Origin: Sternotherus odoratus
Taxonomy: Eukaryota; Chordata; Testudines; Kinosternidae
Assembly: GCA_032164245.1 (NCBI GenBank)
Contig: JAVMKO010000001.1
Location: 290,457,041 to 290,521,040 of the forward strand
DNA length: 64,000 nt
Direction of reading: 5' to 3'
The notes under the pieces were generated by a model. That model made no database searches, was not told the origin of the DNA, and saw only the letters and a program-made list of their open reading frames with translations. Every line of letters starts with the position of its first letter. Position 1 is the stretch's first letter. Made by a program: the position numbers and the translations under genes. This document shows, one piece after another, positions 45,356 to 55,515 of the stretch.

Positions 45356-46419
45356 GATGTCTGTAAGGAACCATTCTAGAGGGAGGGTTGTATTTTATAC
45401 AGAGATGAGTCTGAACCAAACCTGGGATCCAAACACCCACACACCTTTTGGCTAGGGCCCCTCGCTAATGCTTATTAGCAGCATGAATATACAGCAACCG
45501 GCTACATCTCGCTCACCTAGCTCATCCTATCACAGCAATGTTCATCTCCGATCTCTCCTCCCTGCCATGCCATAAATTGGTTCCTGGACCCATCTCTGAC
45601 ATGTGAGCCAGGCAACATCTTTGGGGGTTTTGTGTTTCTTTTTTCTTTTATCAACTCAGTGGGCTTATACCATTTCCTCCTCCCTGGCCTTCTATAGCCG
45701 CTTTCTCCCTACAGTGGCTTATCCTGCCCAGGTATTACACATGTACAAACTCCAGCAAAAACCGCTCATAAAAAACACAACACAATGTGGAAGTGACCTC
45801 TGACACCAGCTTAAAATTAAACTGGATGAGCCTAAAACCCGGAATCTGCTCCCCCAGCCCGCTTCGAGTGCAAGAAATGAAAAACATTTGGTTGCTATTA
45901 CGGGTGATTATGATAAGCCATGTTAAAATATGAAGTGGGGGAATTTATCTTTATTTCCTGGGATAGTGCTGATGAAAAATGTGCTGCTCCATCTTGATTT
46001 TCAATCATTTTAATGAACTCTGTCATGCATTTATCTTTATTTGGTTGGATGCTTGGAGCCGATCTGGCAGTGGGGCAGGGAATTGGCGATTTAATTTCAT
46101 GCAGATAAGTTTATGAGTTGCCCTCAGATCTGGCCTGACTGAACACAATGAACAATGCGGCATGTCTGTAATCTCACCGCCCCCCTTAGGGGAGAAGACG
46201 CGGACTTCTTCGTTGTGGTGTAACCTTCGGCAAATGGTTTACGGACGTTTTCATTCTGAGTACAGCTTCTCTCTAATCATCCTTTGCCAAAGCCCAGGGG
46301 GTGGATGGTTCCACAGCCATCTGTGCTGCTCATTTTTGAAATGAGTGTCAGCACTAGGAGAAGAAAACAAGGGTTTTAAAAACCCCCGCTCTTCCCAGTT
46401 CCTCCCCATCTTAAGCAGG
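45356..46419. other. Repeat-poor stretch, no gene
   Basis: No coding feature. The part at 45940-46140 is AT-rich, free of recognisable repeats and dense in TAAT/ATTA-type and GATAAG motifs (ttatctttattt, gcagataagtttatg). This could be a conserved regulatory element, but cannot be judged from one sequence. Confidence 0.3.
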
Positions 46420-46580
46420 TGGGGAGGGATAGCTCAGTGGTTTGCACATTGGCCTGCTAAACCCAGGGTTGTGAATTCAATCCTTGAAGGGGCCATTTAG
46501 GGATATGGGGCAAAAATGGGATTGGTCCTGCTTTGAGCAGGGGGTTGGACTACATGATCTTCTGAGGTTCTATGATTCTA
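46420..46580 (+). mobile_element. tRNA-derived SINE (turtle type)
   Basis: The head resembles a tRNA gene: the A box tagctcagtgg lies at 46430-46440 and the B box gaattcaatcc at 46473-46483. The tRNA-unrelated body reads ccatttagggatatggggca. The tail, ggttggactacatgatcttc followed by ttctatgattct, looks like a CR1 3' end, which would let CR1 machinery mobilise it. This structure is typical of the SINE family of cryptodire turtles. Confidence 0.9.
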
Positions 46581-46699
46581 CAATAATAGTTGATTAAGAT
46601 CATTTTCTTGGCCCAAAGAGGATCCAGGGAGGGTGTGGTTGGAAATCATTTGGGCAGCTGATCTAACTTTTTGAAGTGGTACCTAGACACTGACAGAAA

Positions 46700-46830
46700 G
46701 GGCCTAATTCCATTTCTGTTGAAGTCGGTGGGACTTTTGCCATTGACTTCAATGGAAGCAGCCTCACGCTTGTAATCTTAAAGTTGGTGAACTACTTTCT
46801 CCTCCTGAGGCTTCACCTTTGCTACCATGC
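46700..46830 (+). repeat. Dispersed repeat with CCATTGACTTCAATGG core
   Basis: This is the counterpart of 44695-44825 in opposite orientation. The core ccattgacttcaatgg is at 46740-46755. Confidence 0.6.
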
Positions 46831-46834
46831 AGTT

Positions 46835-46985
46835 GGGAGCAGGCTTCCCAGATCTGCTTGAGTGAGCATGCTACAAATAGCAGAGGGTAGCTCAGACAGC
46901 AGCTCAGGTTACCTGCCTGCGCAAAAACCCACCTAGACCCGCTGGGTATGTACTTGGGTGCCAAACCTGCTAGAGAACTTGCTAG
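46835..46985. mobile_element. Snap-back MITE fragment
   Basis: The text gagcaggcttcccagatctg, gagcatgctacaaatagcag and aaaaacccacctagacccgc matches 49833-50112 in order. Confidence 0.55.
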
Positions 46986-47269
46986 TGAATTTCAGTTTCG
47001 TGGTTGCACAAGGCAGTGATCACCTATGTGAAGCCTGTTATAGTCTCGCCTATGGAAAATACAGCCATTAAAAACAGTCTCCCCAGGGTATTACTGTGTT
47101 GGGAGGACACACTCTTTTCATGTGGTCTGATGCAGCATGTGCAAAGTTAGAGGAAGTTTTGCAATTAATGGCAAAGGGAACAGAATTGGGACCACAGAGA
47201 GGAAAGCTAGAATTATATTTTTCTTAATTACAATAAGCTGGAAGAAAACATAAAAATCATCACGGATGA

Positions 47270-48210
47270 AGTATGCAGCTGACACAGAGATTGGGGTTAT
47301 GGTCAATAATCAGTCGGACACGTCACTGATAGAGAATGATCTAGCTTGCTCGGTAAGCTAGACATAAGCAAACCATATGCCTTTAGATATGGCCAAATGT
47401 AGAAACAAAGAATGCAGTTCATACTTATAGGCTGGGTGACTTTATCCTGGGAAGCAGTGACTCTCAAAACGACTGGGAGTTGTGGCAGAAAATCAGCTGA
47501 AAATGAGTTCACAGTGCAATGCTTTGGCCCAAGGCTTAATGTAATCTTGGAGGTACAAGTCTCAAGTAGGAGCTGAGAGGTTATATTACCTCTGTATTTG
47601 GCACAGGTGCAACTGCTACTGTGTCCAGTCCTGGAGCCCACAAGGATGTTGATAAATTGGAGAGAGTTCCAGAAGAGCCCTGAGAATGATTAAAGGGTTA
47701 AAAAAACCTGCCTTATAGTGAAAGACATAAGGAGCTCAATCTACTTATCTTAACAAAGAGAAGGTTAAGGGGTGATTTGAACACAGTCTATATTAAGTAC
47801 TTACTGTGGGGAATAGAAATTTGATACTAGAGAGCTGTTCAGTGTAGCAGACAAAGGCACAGTGAAATGCAATGGCTGGTTGCTGAAGGAAGACAAATTC
47901 AGAATCATCACAATAAGGCATATATTTGTAACAGTGTGGGGAATTAACTACTGAACAATTTACCAAGGATTATGGTGAATTCTACTGCACTGTCTCTAAG
48001 GTGCCACAAGTACTCCTCGTTCTTTTTGCAGATACAGACTAACACGGCTGCTACTCTGAAATCTACTACCCTGGACATTTTAAAATCAAGATGTTTTTCT
48101 GAACGAGATGCTCTCGTTCCAAAGGAATTAAGTCAGGAACGTTCAATGACTAGTGTTTTGCGGGAGATCACTAGATGAGCCCAATGGTTCCTTCTCGCTT
48201 TAGAATCAAC
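47270..48210 (+). mobile_element. CR1 LINE 3' third with internal insertion
   Basis: In sense orientation the copy runs from the late reverse transcriptase region (gattggggttatggtcaata, ctttatcctgggaagcagtg, ttatattacctctgtatttg) through ggagagagttccagaagagc and aagagaaggttaaggggtga to the 3' region ending near 48205. Stops and shifts show it is dead. A 70-bp insertion at 47992-48061 interrupts it. Confidence 0.87.
47992..48061 (+). mobile_element. 70-bp retroposon tail inside CR1
   Basis: The text gtctctaaggtgccacaagt then gatacagactaacacggctg and ctactctgaaa is flanked by tctactgcact and tctactaccct, an 11-bp duplication with two mismatches. The variable-length duplication and missing 5' part suggest target-primed insertion of a retroposon 3' tail. 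The family is not identified. Confidence 0.75.
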
Positions 48211-48234
48211 ACATTTTTTTTGCTAATATGCAGG

Positions 48235-48310
48235 GACCAGATCCTCAGTGGCTGTAAATCAGCAGAGCTGCATTGAAATCAATAGGGCTACTTTCATTTG
48301 CACCCTTTGA
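48235..48310. repeat. Foldback-repeat copy
   Basis: The text gaccagatcctcagtggctg, taaatcagcagagctgcatt and gaaatcaatagggctac follows the 62350-62427 family with a decayed right arm. Confidence 0.5.
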
Positions 48311-49082
48311 GGAATGTGACCAGAGCGGCTGTGGATAAAAGGCAGGCCACAGAGGTGAAAGGGATACTATTCTTCATTTTACTCTCAACAATGAGTGTCG
48401 TCTTAGTTGTTCTGAAAACGACTCCCCCTAGTAATGCTCTGTGCCGTACATTCGTTTTGTGCACTGAAACCGGGGCATTTCCCACTGGAGCACAGCACAA
48501 CTCTGCAGAAGAACAGTTCAGTTCACTCCATTCTTTTTTTCTGCTCAGCTTTTCAGACACTTAGCTGCAACAGGTTACAAATTATAAATCTCCTCTTGAG
48601 TATATCCTGCTGCACAAGAAACCCACTCCATTCTCTATTGTGTTTTTCCCCTTTAGTTCCCCCTCCCCCCAACACACACAGTACAGATCAATTTAACAGC
48701 TGTTTGCTTATTTACGACAAAGTCCTGGTTACAAGATGGGGCAAACTGTCTGGTTCTCGAACAAAAGCAACTATATTACGTAGCTCCAAAACCCCGCACA
48801 AACACAAGGAAGAGGAAACATAACAGGTGAAGTGACAGATAAGACACAATGGTCATTTTGCAGTATGTGTCGAAAATGATTTGCTGTCACTCTGTTCTGA
48901 TCTGAGATCATTTTTCAATGCAGAAGTTATTTCCTTTTTATTTTATAAAAGACATTTGGATTTCTGTATTTATCGTTAGATTCTTGTCACGTGTATATTT
49001 GTGCTATGAAACCACAGCTTCTGGTTTCTTCATGCTGAACGTTCACATTTGGATTAGCTCTACTTGTATGCAAAAAATAATA
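48311..49082. other. No supported gene
   Basis: Frames up to 129 codons show no domain. Nothing else was recognised. Confidence 0.35.
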
Positions 49083-49290
49083 ACTGCCTTTTATCAAGCA
49101 CTTTTTGTCAGTAGATCACAAAGTGGTTCACAAAGTCAGTTAGTATTGTTATCCCCATTTAAGAGATGGAGAAACTGAGGCATGGTGCGGTGAAACCTAA
49201 CATCACCCAGCCATCCATTGCCTGGAATAAAACCCATTTCCAGATTGCCAGTCCAGCAGTCTATCCACTAGGCCACACTGCACTCCCTAT
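49083..49290 (-). mobile_element. MIR-type SINE
   Basis: The plus strand shows ttgttatccccatttaagag, atggagaaactgaggcatgg, cacccagccatccattgcct and ctatccactaggccacactg. This is an inverse MIR with head and core preserved. Confidence 0.82.
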
Positions 49291-49559
49291 AAACAGCTGC
49301 AACTTTGTTCCTAGAGTTGATAAAGCCTTTTATAGACAAAAAAAACCAAACAAACAAACAAATTGTATTCTGTCTTGGAGACTTTACTTTTGTTCTTTGT
49401 TGTTTTATCCATCTAAAATTAGAAGTCATTCAGGTGGAAAGAATGTGGTTGCTCTTTGCGCCTGGCAAAAAGCAACGTTGTGAAAGAAGGTGGATTGACA
49501 AGTCCTTGATTTAGCCACAGCACAAACAAGTTGCAAGCAGAATTCGAATTACCCTACCA

Positions 49560-49832
49560 CTGGGCCTGTTTACACGGTATGGGGTGTGACTGCAGCTCAA
49601 AGAGATGCACCCAAACTAGCTTGAATCTAGTTAGCTCAGGCATTGGAGTAGTGAAGGGTGACAATGCATGCTTCTGAGCAGACTGTACAAACCCACCTGG
49701 AACCTGGGCACTGCCTGTGCTGAAGCCCAGGCTACCACACCTTCACTGCTTCCATGACCGAGCTAGCTAGCTCAGAGAGGTCTACGCAAGCTGCAGTCAC
49801 ACCCTGCGATGGCAGACTAGACATAACCTTAG
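49560..49832. mobile_element. Snap-back MITE
   Basis: The arms ggtatggggtgtgactgcag and ctgcagtcacaccctgcgat are inverted. The outer ctgtttacac and agacataaccttag approximate the ends. The next MITE begins directly at its right end. Confidence 0.65.
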
Positions 49833-50112
49833 GTAAATGTTCACTGCAGCCAAGAACCTGCTTCCCAGCTCAGGTAGACAGACACCCATTAGCTCTGCTC
49901 GAGCAAGGATGCTGCAAAGAGCCATGTAACCAGGGGAGCCTGGGTACGTCACCCAACTACATACCCAACAGGCCTGGGTGGGTTTTTGTGCAGGCAGGTA
50001 GCCCACACGGCTGCCTGTGCTACCCTTTGCTATTTTTAGCATGCTAGCTGAAGCAGATCTAGTGCATGTCTGTTTAGCCAAGCTGCACTGTAGCAGCATC
50101 CGTAGCAGGACT
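49833..50112. mobile_element. Snap-back MITE
   Basis: The text taaatgttcactgcagccaa at the left and agccaagctgcactgtagca at the right are partly inverted. The core contains tttgctatttttagcatgct as in 36218-36549. Confidence 0.6.
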
Positions 50113-50193
50113 ACCACTGAGTTCAGTCCCCAGGCCCATTCAGATCCATGGTCACCATTCCGATTGCCACTTCCTGTGCGGCCTGTGGACACT

Positions 50194-50377
50194 TAGAATC
50201 ATAGAATCTCAGGGCTGGAAGGGACCTCGGGAGATCATCTAGTCCATTCCCTTGCTCAAAGCAGGACCAATCCCTATTTTTGCCCCATATCCCTAAATGG
50301 CCCCCTCAAGGATTGAACTCACAATCCTGGGTTTAGCAGGGCCATGCTCAAACCACTGAGCTATCCCTCCCCCCCCA
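50194..50377 (-). mobile_element. tRNA-derived SINE (turtle type)
   Basis: This is the second copy of the family at 46420-46580, in inverse. The plus strand starts agaatcatagaatctcaggg (CR1-like tail inverted), passes ccatatccctaaatggcccc, carries the inverted B box near ggattgaactcac (50310-50322) and ends with the inverted A box ccactgagcta. It is near full length. Confidence 0.9.
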
Positions 50378-51107
50378 CTTGGCCACTGAGATCCCTCAAG
50401 AGCCTTTGGTCACTGCCCACGTGAGCTGAACGTGCACTCGCAACTCGAGCCAGGCGATGTTCGTTGGTGACAAATGCGGCGTGAGTGGCACTGAAATATT
50501 TCACAAGGATGAGTCAATGTTGCCAAATTGTTTCAAAACAATTTCTTTTTCAATTTGACCCCAAGTGATTCCCCCCCCCACCCCCGCCCCCCAGTTTTCA
50601 TCATTATCAGTGAACCACAAAAAGCCCATTATTCACACAGCTCTAGTAGCAATCTTGGGGTGAAAGCCTGCTAGCCCGTTACCAATCCCCTGAGCTAATC
50701 TTTGTGGAGAGCACACGCAGGAAAAAGATATTTTAGTCTAATCTGTGCATTCATTGAGAATAGCAGTACAGACCTTGTTCGGGGGCCATTAACCTTGGTG
50801 CGGGAGCCAGCCCTACATCCCTGTATATCAAGAGGAGCGTATAATCTCTCTCTTTAGGGTCCCATTTGCAGCACATGTAATTGGCAACCTCCTGAAGTTA
50901 ACAAGACGTCTGAGCATAGATCAAATATACGCTCAGAGGTATGCTTTAGTCTTGCAAACCTTTACTCGTGTAAGTAATTCCATTAAATCAGGATTGGATC
51001 AAATCCTTCTCTTGGTCGCCATCCCATTTAAATCAGCTGTGCTGATATAACTGAGAACAGTGTTTAATCACTATTTTGTATTGGGTAGAAAAAATTGTGA
51101 GGGAAAG
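50378..51107. other. No gene recognised
   Basis: Nothing supportable, apart from a C-run near 50570-50592 and a weak foldback-type fragment at 50990-51055. Confidence 0.4.
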
Positions 51108-51345
51108 ACGGGCCAGTGGTTAAGGCACTGGCCTGAGATGTGTCAGACTTGGGTTAAATTCCCTCCTCTGCCCATGACTTCCTGTGTGACCTTGGGCACG
51201 TCACTTAGCCTCTTAGTTCCCCATCTGTGCAGGGGGAGGTGGGGGGGAGATAATGCTTCCCTAGCTCAGAGGACCACTGTAAGAATTAAAGACTGTTGAA
51301 TAGCTTTGAAACCTATTTATTAGAAGTGCTATATAAGATAGAGAT
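51108..51345 (+). mobile_element. MIR-type SINE
   Basis: The order is gccagtggttaaggcactgg, acttgggttaaattccctcc, tgtgtgaccttgggcacgtc, acttagcctcttagttcccc, then agataatgcttccctagctc. Sense MIR, nearly complete. Confidence 0.87.
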
Positions 51346-52153
51346 GCTATTTTCGTCACAGATTGAAATGCTGTATCTGAGACGGGGAGAACTGTAAGTG
51401 ACAAGACATTCTGCCTTCAGTTGCACCCCATATAACTTAATAAACTAAAGCAACCTTAGCTGACTTCAGTGAGACTGTACATGTGTAAGACAGAGGAGCA
51501 CTCAGACCCTGCTTTGTTGTTTGGGGAATTTAGAATGTAATGAATGTTCCTGGAGTAAGGACAAATAGGCCCAGCGTCGATTAGACGTGAGAGGTCAGGA
51601 AAGCAGTGGGCCATTTTGTAACAAGAGCACTGCTCTGGTTAGTGTTAAAATAGCGAGGGCCACGTTCATCCCTGGTGTAATTCTGCTGAACCAGTAGAGT
51701 TCCACCCAAGATGAATTTAGCTCGTAGTTTGGAAAGGAACTTAGTTAAGATCTCTGGAGTATAAAGCCATAAGGTGCGCTAGCAGAGGCTATAAAGGACC
51801 TTACAGGGGACATGAGTACTGAAAACTGTCTTTAAAATGATAAAATAGAACAATATAATGTGAGAATACTGTGAATTTAACAGTGGGATCCTCCCAGTGA
51901 ACAGTAGGGCGTAATGTGCTGTGTATTATCACATGTACTGCCAACAACACAGGAATAAAGCTTCAGCCTTGTTGCATGTGTGTAAGTGTATATATCTTCT
52001 TTCTATTGTTTAATTGCGACAATTTCCTACAGTGCATATGTGCACACAAACACACATTCATTCACACACATGCATGTGTACCACAATAATAACTTTTAGC
52101 AATTCACTCAACAGCTGGAGGAGAGAATCATTTCCTGTTGCTATTGACATTAA
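51346..52153. other. No gene recognised
   Basis: Nothing supportable was found. A foldback-type fragment may lie at 51660-51725. Confidence 0.35.
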
Positions 52154-52442
52154 GCCCTGATCTACACTGAGGGGGCCAGGGTGGACCGACCTAAGATATG
52201 CAACTTCAGCTACGGGAATAGCGTAGCTGAAGTTGACATATTTAGGTCGACTTACCTCAGCGTCTTTATGGTGCTGAGTCAACTGCTGCTGCTCCTCCAT
52301 CAACTCCACCTGTGCCTCTCACAGGTGGTGGAGTACTGGAGTCAACTGGAGAGTGCTCGGAGATTGATTTATCATGTCTAGTCTAGACGCAATAAATCGA
52401 AAGATTGATCATTACCCACCAATCAGTGTAGACCTGCCCTGA
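52154..52442. mobile_element. Palindromic MITE, best copy of its family
   Basis: The ends ccctgatctacactgagg and atcagtgtagacctgccct are inverted. Inside, an additional palindrome is formed by caacttcagctacgggaata and gcgtagctgaagttgacata, and the family landmarks gattgatttatcatgtctag and cgcaataaatcg follow. It is non-coding. Confidence 0.8.
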
Positions 52443-53254
52443 GTGATGTAGAAGCCCCCCGGGGTTTGAAACTTTGCAATCCCCCTTGACATACTCTATC
52501 GCAAACTAGCCCTCTCTGTTAAGGTATTTTATATTTTGGCCCATGGCTTTATTTTTTAATCTATTAATCTGTGTGAGTTTAAGGGATTGTACAGCATCCC
52601 GATTGTTTAACGGGTCTGAATAAGCAACAAATGTTCACTAGACATGGATCCACGCTGCAAAACTGAGAGTGAGGGCTGGATTTCAAGAACATCGAGGTTT
52701 GGAGGTTTTCGGATCCAGGGTTTGAATCTTTATATTTTGTCAGACCAGATCCTAGGCTGGTAAATAAACATGAACAGGGCTACCGTGGTCCGGTGGGTGC
52801 TGTGATTCCTCCCACTGCAGGATCTGGGTTACTGTGGTTCCTCCTGTGGTGTGAGCGCTGCTGGTCCTTTTACAGCTCATCTGACAACATCCCTTTACCC
52901 TTCTGAGACCAAGCTGTTACCAAGTTGGCCAGGCCCCATCCTTGCTTCCCACTGGGCAGGCTGTTGATCCTTTCAGCGAGAGTGCGAATATCATCTGCCA
53001 CTCTCTATTTCAGCACAATGTTTTGGACCTATTGGATCCCATTCTCATTGATGCAATGTGATCTTAGGAGTGTAAAAAAGCCTTAGTGTAATGAGAAGTT
53101 GGGCTCTGTATTTCTCTGTGTACGTTTTTTAAATTAAAGGGAACGATGGGAACCACCCAGCAGTATTTTGCTCTCAGGGACACCTCTCCACAGACTTGCG
53201 GGGAGGTTCCATAACTCTTTGATAGTCAAAAGCCCAATAATAGCCAATGACTAG
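52443..53254. other. No gene recognised
   Basis: Nothing supportable was found. Confidence 0.4.
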
Positions 53255-54044
53255 ATAAATTCAGGCTAGAGATAAGGCAAAACTTTTTCACAGTGTGTGT
53301 AATTAACCCTTGGGACAACTTACCAAGGGCTGTGGTGAATTTTCCATCCCTTGAAGTCTTTAAATCAAGATTGCTTCCCTTTCTGAAATACAGACTGTCA
53401 CTCCGACACACGATATGGGTGTAATGAGTTGGACTCCCCTTTCGGGGTACCACCAGATATACTAGGGGTCCCACTGAGCCCACCTCTCCCACCAGCCTGG
53501 GCTCCCTTTACTCGATGGTGTTGTGACAGGCTCTCAAGCTTCTTTCCAGCACACAAACAAGGGACACACTCACCTGTAGAATGACACGGTGTCTGCAATC
53601 AGCTCTGTGTGGGAAGACTCAGCTATGGGATTGCCCAGTGCTCCTGTGCACACACCCTGTAGAGTGTAAACCCCAAATTGTATGGTCTTGTGCTGTGCAG
53701 AGATCTATATCGTGTAAGCTCATGAAAATTGCCCCCTCCCTCAATGCACGGGTGGATGTGCACAGCTTTTTCTCTGCCCCCACCCCAGCTATGAATTGCA
53801 CAAACTGGGTTTTGGAATAAACAAAGAACAAGTTTATTAACTACAAAAGGTAAATTGCAAGTGACTATAAGGGATAGCAAACAGAACAAAGCAGATTACT
53901 GAGCAAATAAAACAAAAAACACAAACTAAGCTTAATACACTAAAGCAGGGGTCGGGAACCTATGGCTCGCGAGCCAGATGTGGCTCTTTTGAGCCTGTCA
54001 TCTGGCTCGCGGCGCTGCTGTGACGGCTGGGGGGCGGGGGAGGC

Positions 54045-54200
54045 GGTGTGGCGCGGCTCTGAAAGCAAGGCGGGGGAGGCGGTGTGGCGCGGCTCTGAAA
54101 GCGAGGCTGGGGGGCGGGGCGGTGTGGCGCGGCTCTGAAAGCGAGGCTGGGGGGCGGGGCGGTGTGGCGCGGCTCTGAAAGCGAGGCTGGGGGGCGTGTC
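54045..54200. repeat. Array A, 36-40 bp unit, four copies
   Basis: Each unit contains ggtgtggcgcggctctgaaa, with starts at 54045, 54081, 54121 and 54161. Confidence 0.92.
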
Positions 54201-54270
54201 GCTCCTCTCCTTCCCTCGCTGGAGTTGGGTCACAGCAGCGTGACCCAGCGAACAAGTAAGCACGGGGGGG

Positions 54271-54550
54271 AGCCGTTTGCCGGCGGGCGTTGGGGGGAGG
54301 CTGGGCTGGGAGCCGTTTGCCGGCGGGCGTTGGGGGGAGGCTGGGCTGGGAGCCGTTTGCCGGCGGGCGTTGGGGGGAGGCTGGGCTGGGAGCCGTTTGC
54401 CGGCGGGCGTTGGGGGGAGGCTGGGCTGGGAGCCGTTTGCCGGCGGGCGTTGGGGGGAGGCTGGGCTGGGAGCCGTTTGCCGGCGGGCGTTGGGGGCAGG
54501 CTGGGCTGGGAGCCGTTTGCCGGCGGGCGTTGGGGGCAGGCCGGGCTGGG
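54271..54550. repeat. Array B, exact 40-bp unit, seven copies
   Basis: The word agccgtttgccggcgggcgt starts at 54271, 54311, 54351, 54391, 54431, 54471 and 54511. Units are nearly identical. The last two share a g-to-c change (tgggggcagg), evidence of recent tandem duplication. Confidence 0.97.
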
Positions 54551-54570
54551 TGGGTCAGTTGGGGGGGCGG

Positions 54571-55515
54571 GAAGGAGAGCGCGGCGGCGGCGGCGGGGGG
54601 GGGAAGGAGAGCGCGGCGGCGGCGGCGGGGGGGGGAAGGAGAGCGCGGCGGCGGCGGCGGGGGGGGGAAGGAGAGCACGGCGGAGGCGGCGGGGGGGGAA
54701 GGAGAGCGCGGCGGCGGTGGCGGGGGGGAAGGAGAGCGCGGCGGCGGTGGCGGGGGGGGGAAGGAGAGCGCGGCGGCGGTGGCGGGGGGGGAAGGAGAGC
54801 GCGGCGGCGGTGGCGGGGGGGGAAGGAGAGCGCGGCGGCGGTGGCGGGGGGGGGAAGGAGAGCGCGGCGGCGGTGGCGGGGGGGGGAAGGAGAGCGCGGC
54901 GGCGGTGGCGGGGGGGGGAAGGAGAGCGCGGCGGCGGTGGCGGGGGGGGGAAGGAGAGCGCGGCGGCGGTGGCGGGGGGGGGGAAGGAGAGCGCGGCGGC
55001 GGTGGCGGGGGGGGGGAAGGAGAGCGCGGCGGCGGTGGCGGGGGGGGAAGGAGAGCGCGGCGGCGGCGGTGGCGGGGGGGGGAAGGAGAGCGCGGCGGCG
55101 GTGGCGGGGGGGGAAGGAGAGCGCGGCGGCGGCGGCGGGGGGGGGGAAGGAGAGCGCGGCGGCGGCGGGGGGGGGAAGGAGAGCGCGGCGGCGGCGGCGG
55201 CGGGGGGGGGAAGGAGAGCGCGGCGGCGGCGGCGGGGGGGGGGAAGGAGAGGGCGGCGGGGGGGGAAGGAGAGGGCGGCGGCGGCGGGGGGGGAAGGAGA
55301 GCGCGGCGGCGGCGGGGGGGGAAGGAGAGCGCGGCGGCGGCGGGGGGGGAAGGAGAGCGCGGCGGCGGCGGGGGGGGAAGGAGAGCGCGGCGGCGGCGGG
55401 GGGGGGAAGGAGAGCGCGGCGGCGGCGGGGGGGGGGAAGGAGAGCGCGGCGGCGGCGGCGGGGGGGGAAGGAGAGCGCGGCGGCGGCGGCGGGGGGGGGG
55501 GGGAGGAGAGCGCGG
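54571..55515. repeat. Array C, about 31 copies of a 26-38 bp G-rich unit
   Basis: Each unit has gaaggagagcgcggcggcgg followed by a variable number of cgg triplets and a run of six or more G. Middle units carry ggtggc where outer ones carry ggcggc, so there are higher-order subgroups. The G-runs and CGG triplets predict strong G-quadruplex formation. Confidence 0.95.

Noticed and set aside
46420..46500. tRNA gene
   Set aside because: A and B boxes are present, but the sequence continues into a SINE body and CR1-like tail and does not fold as a functional tRNA.
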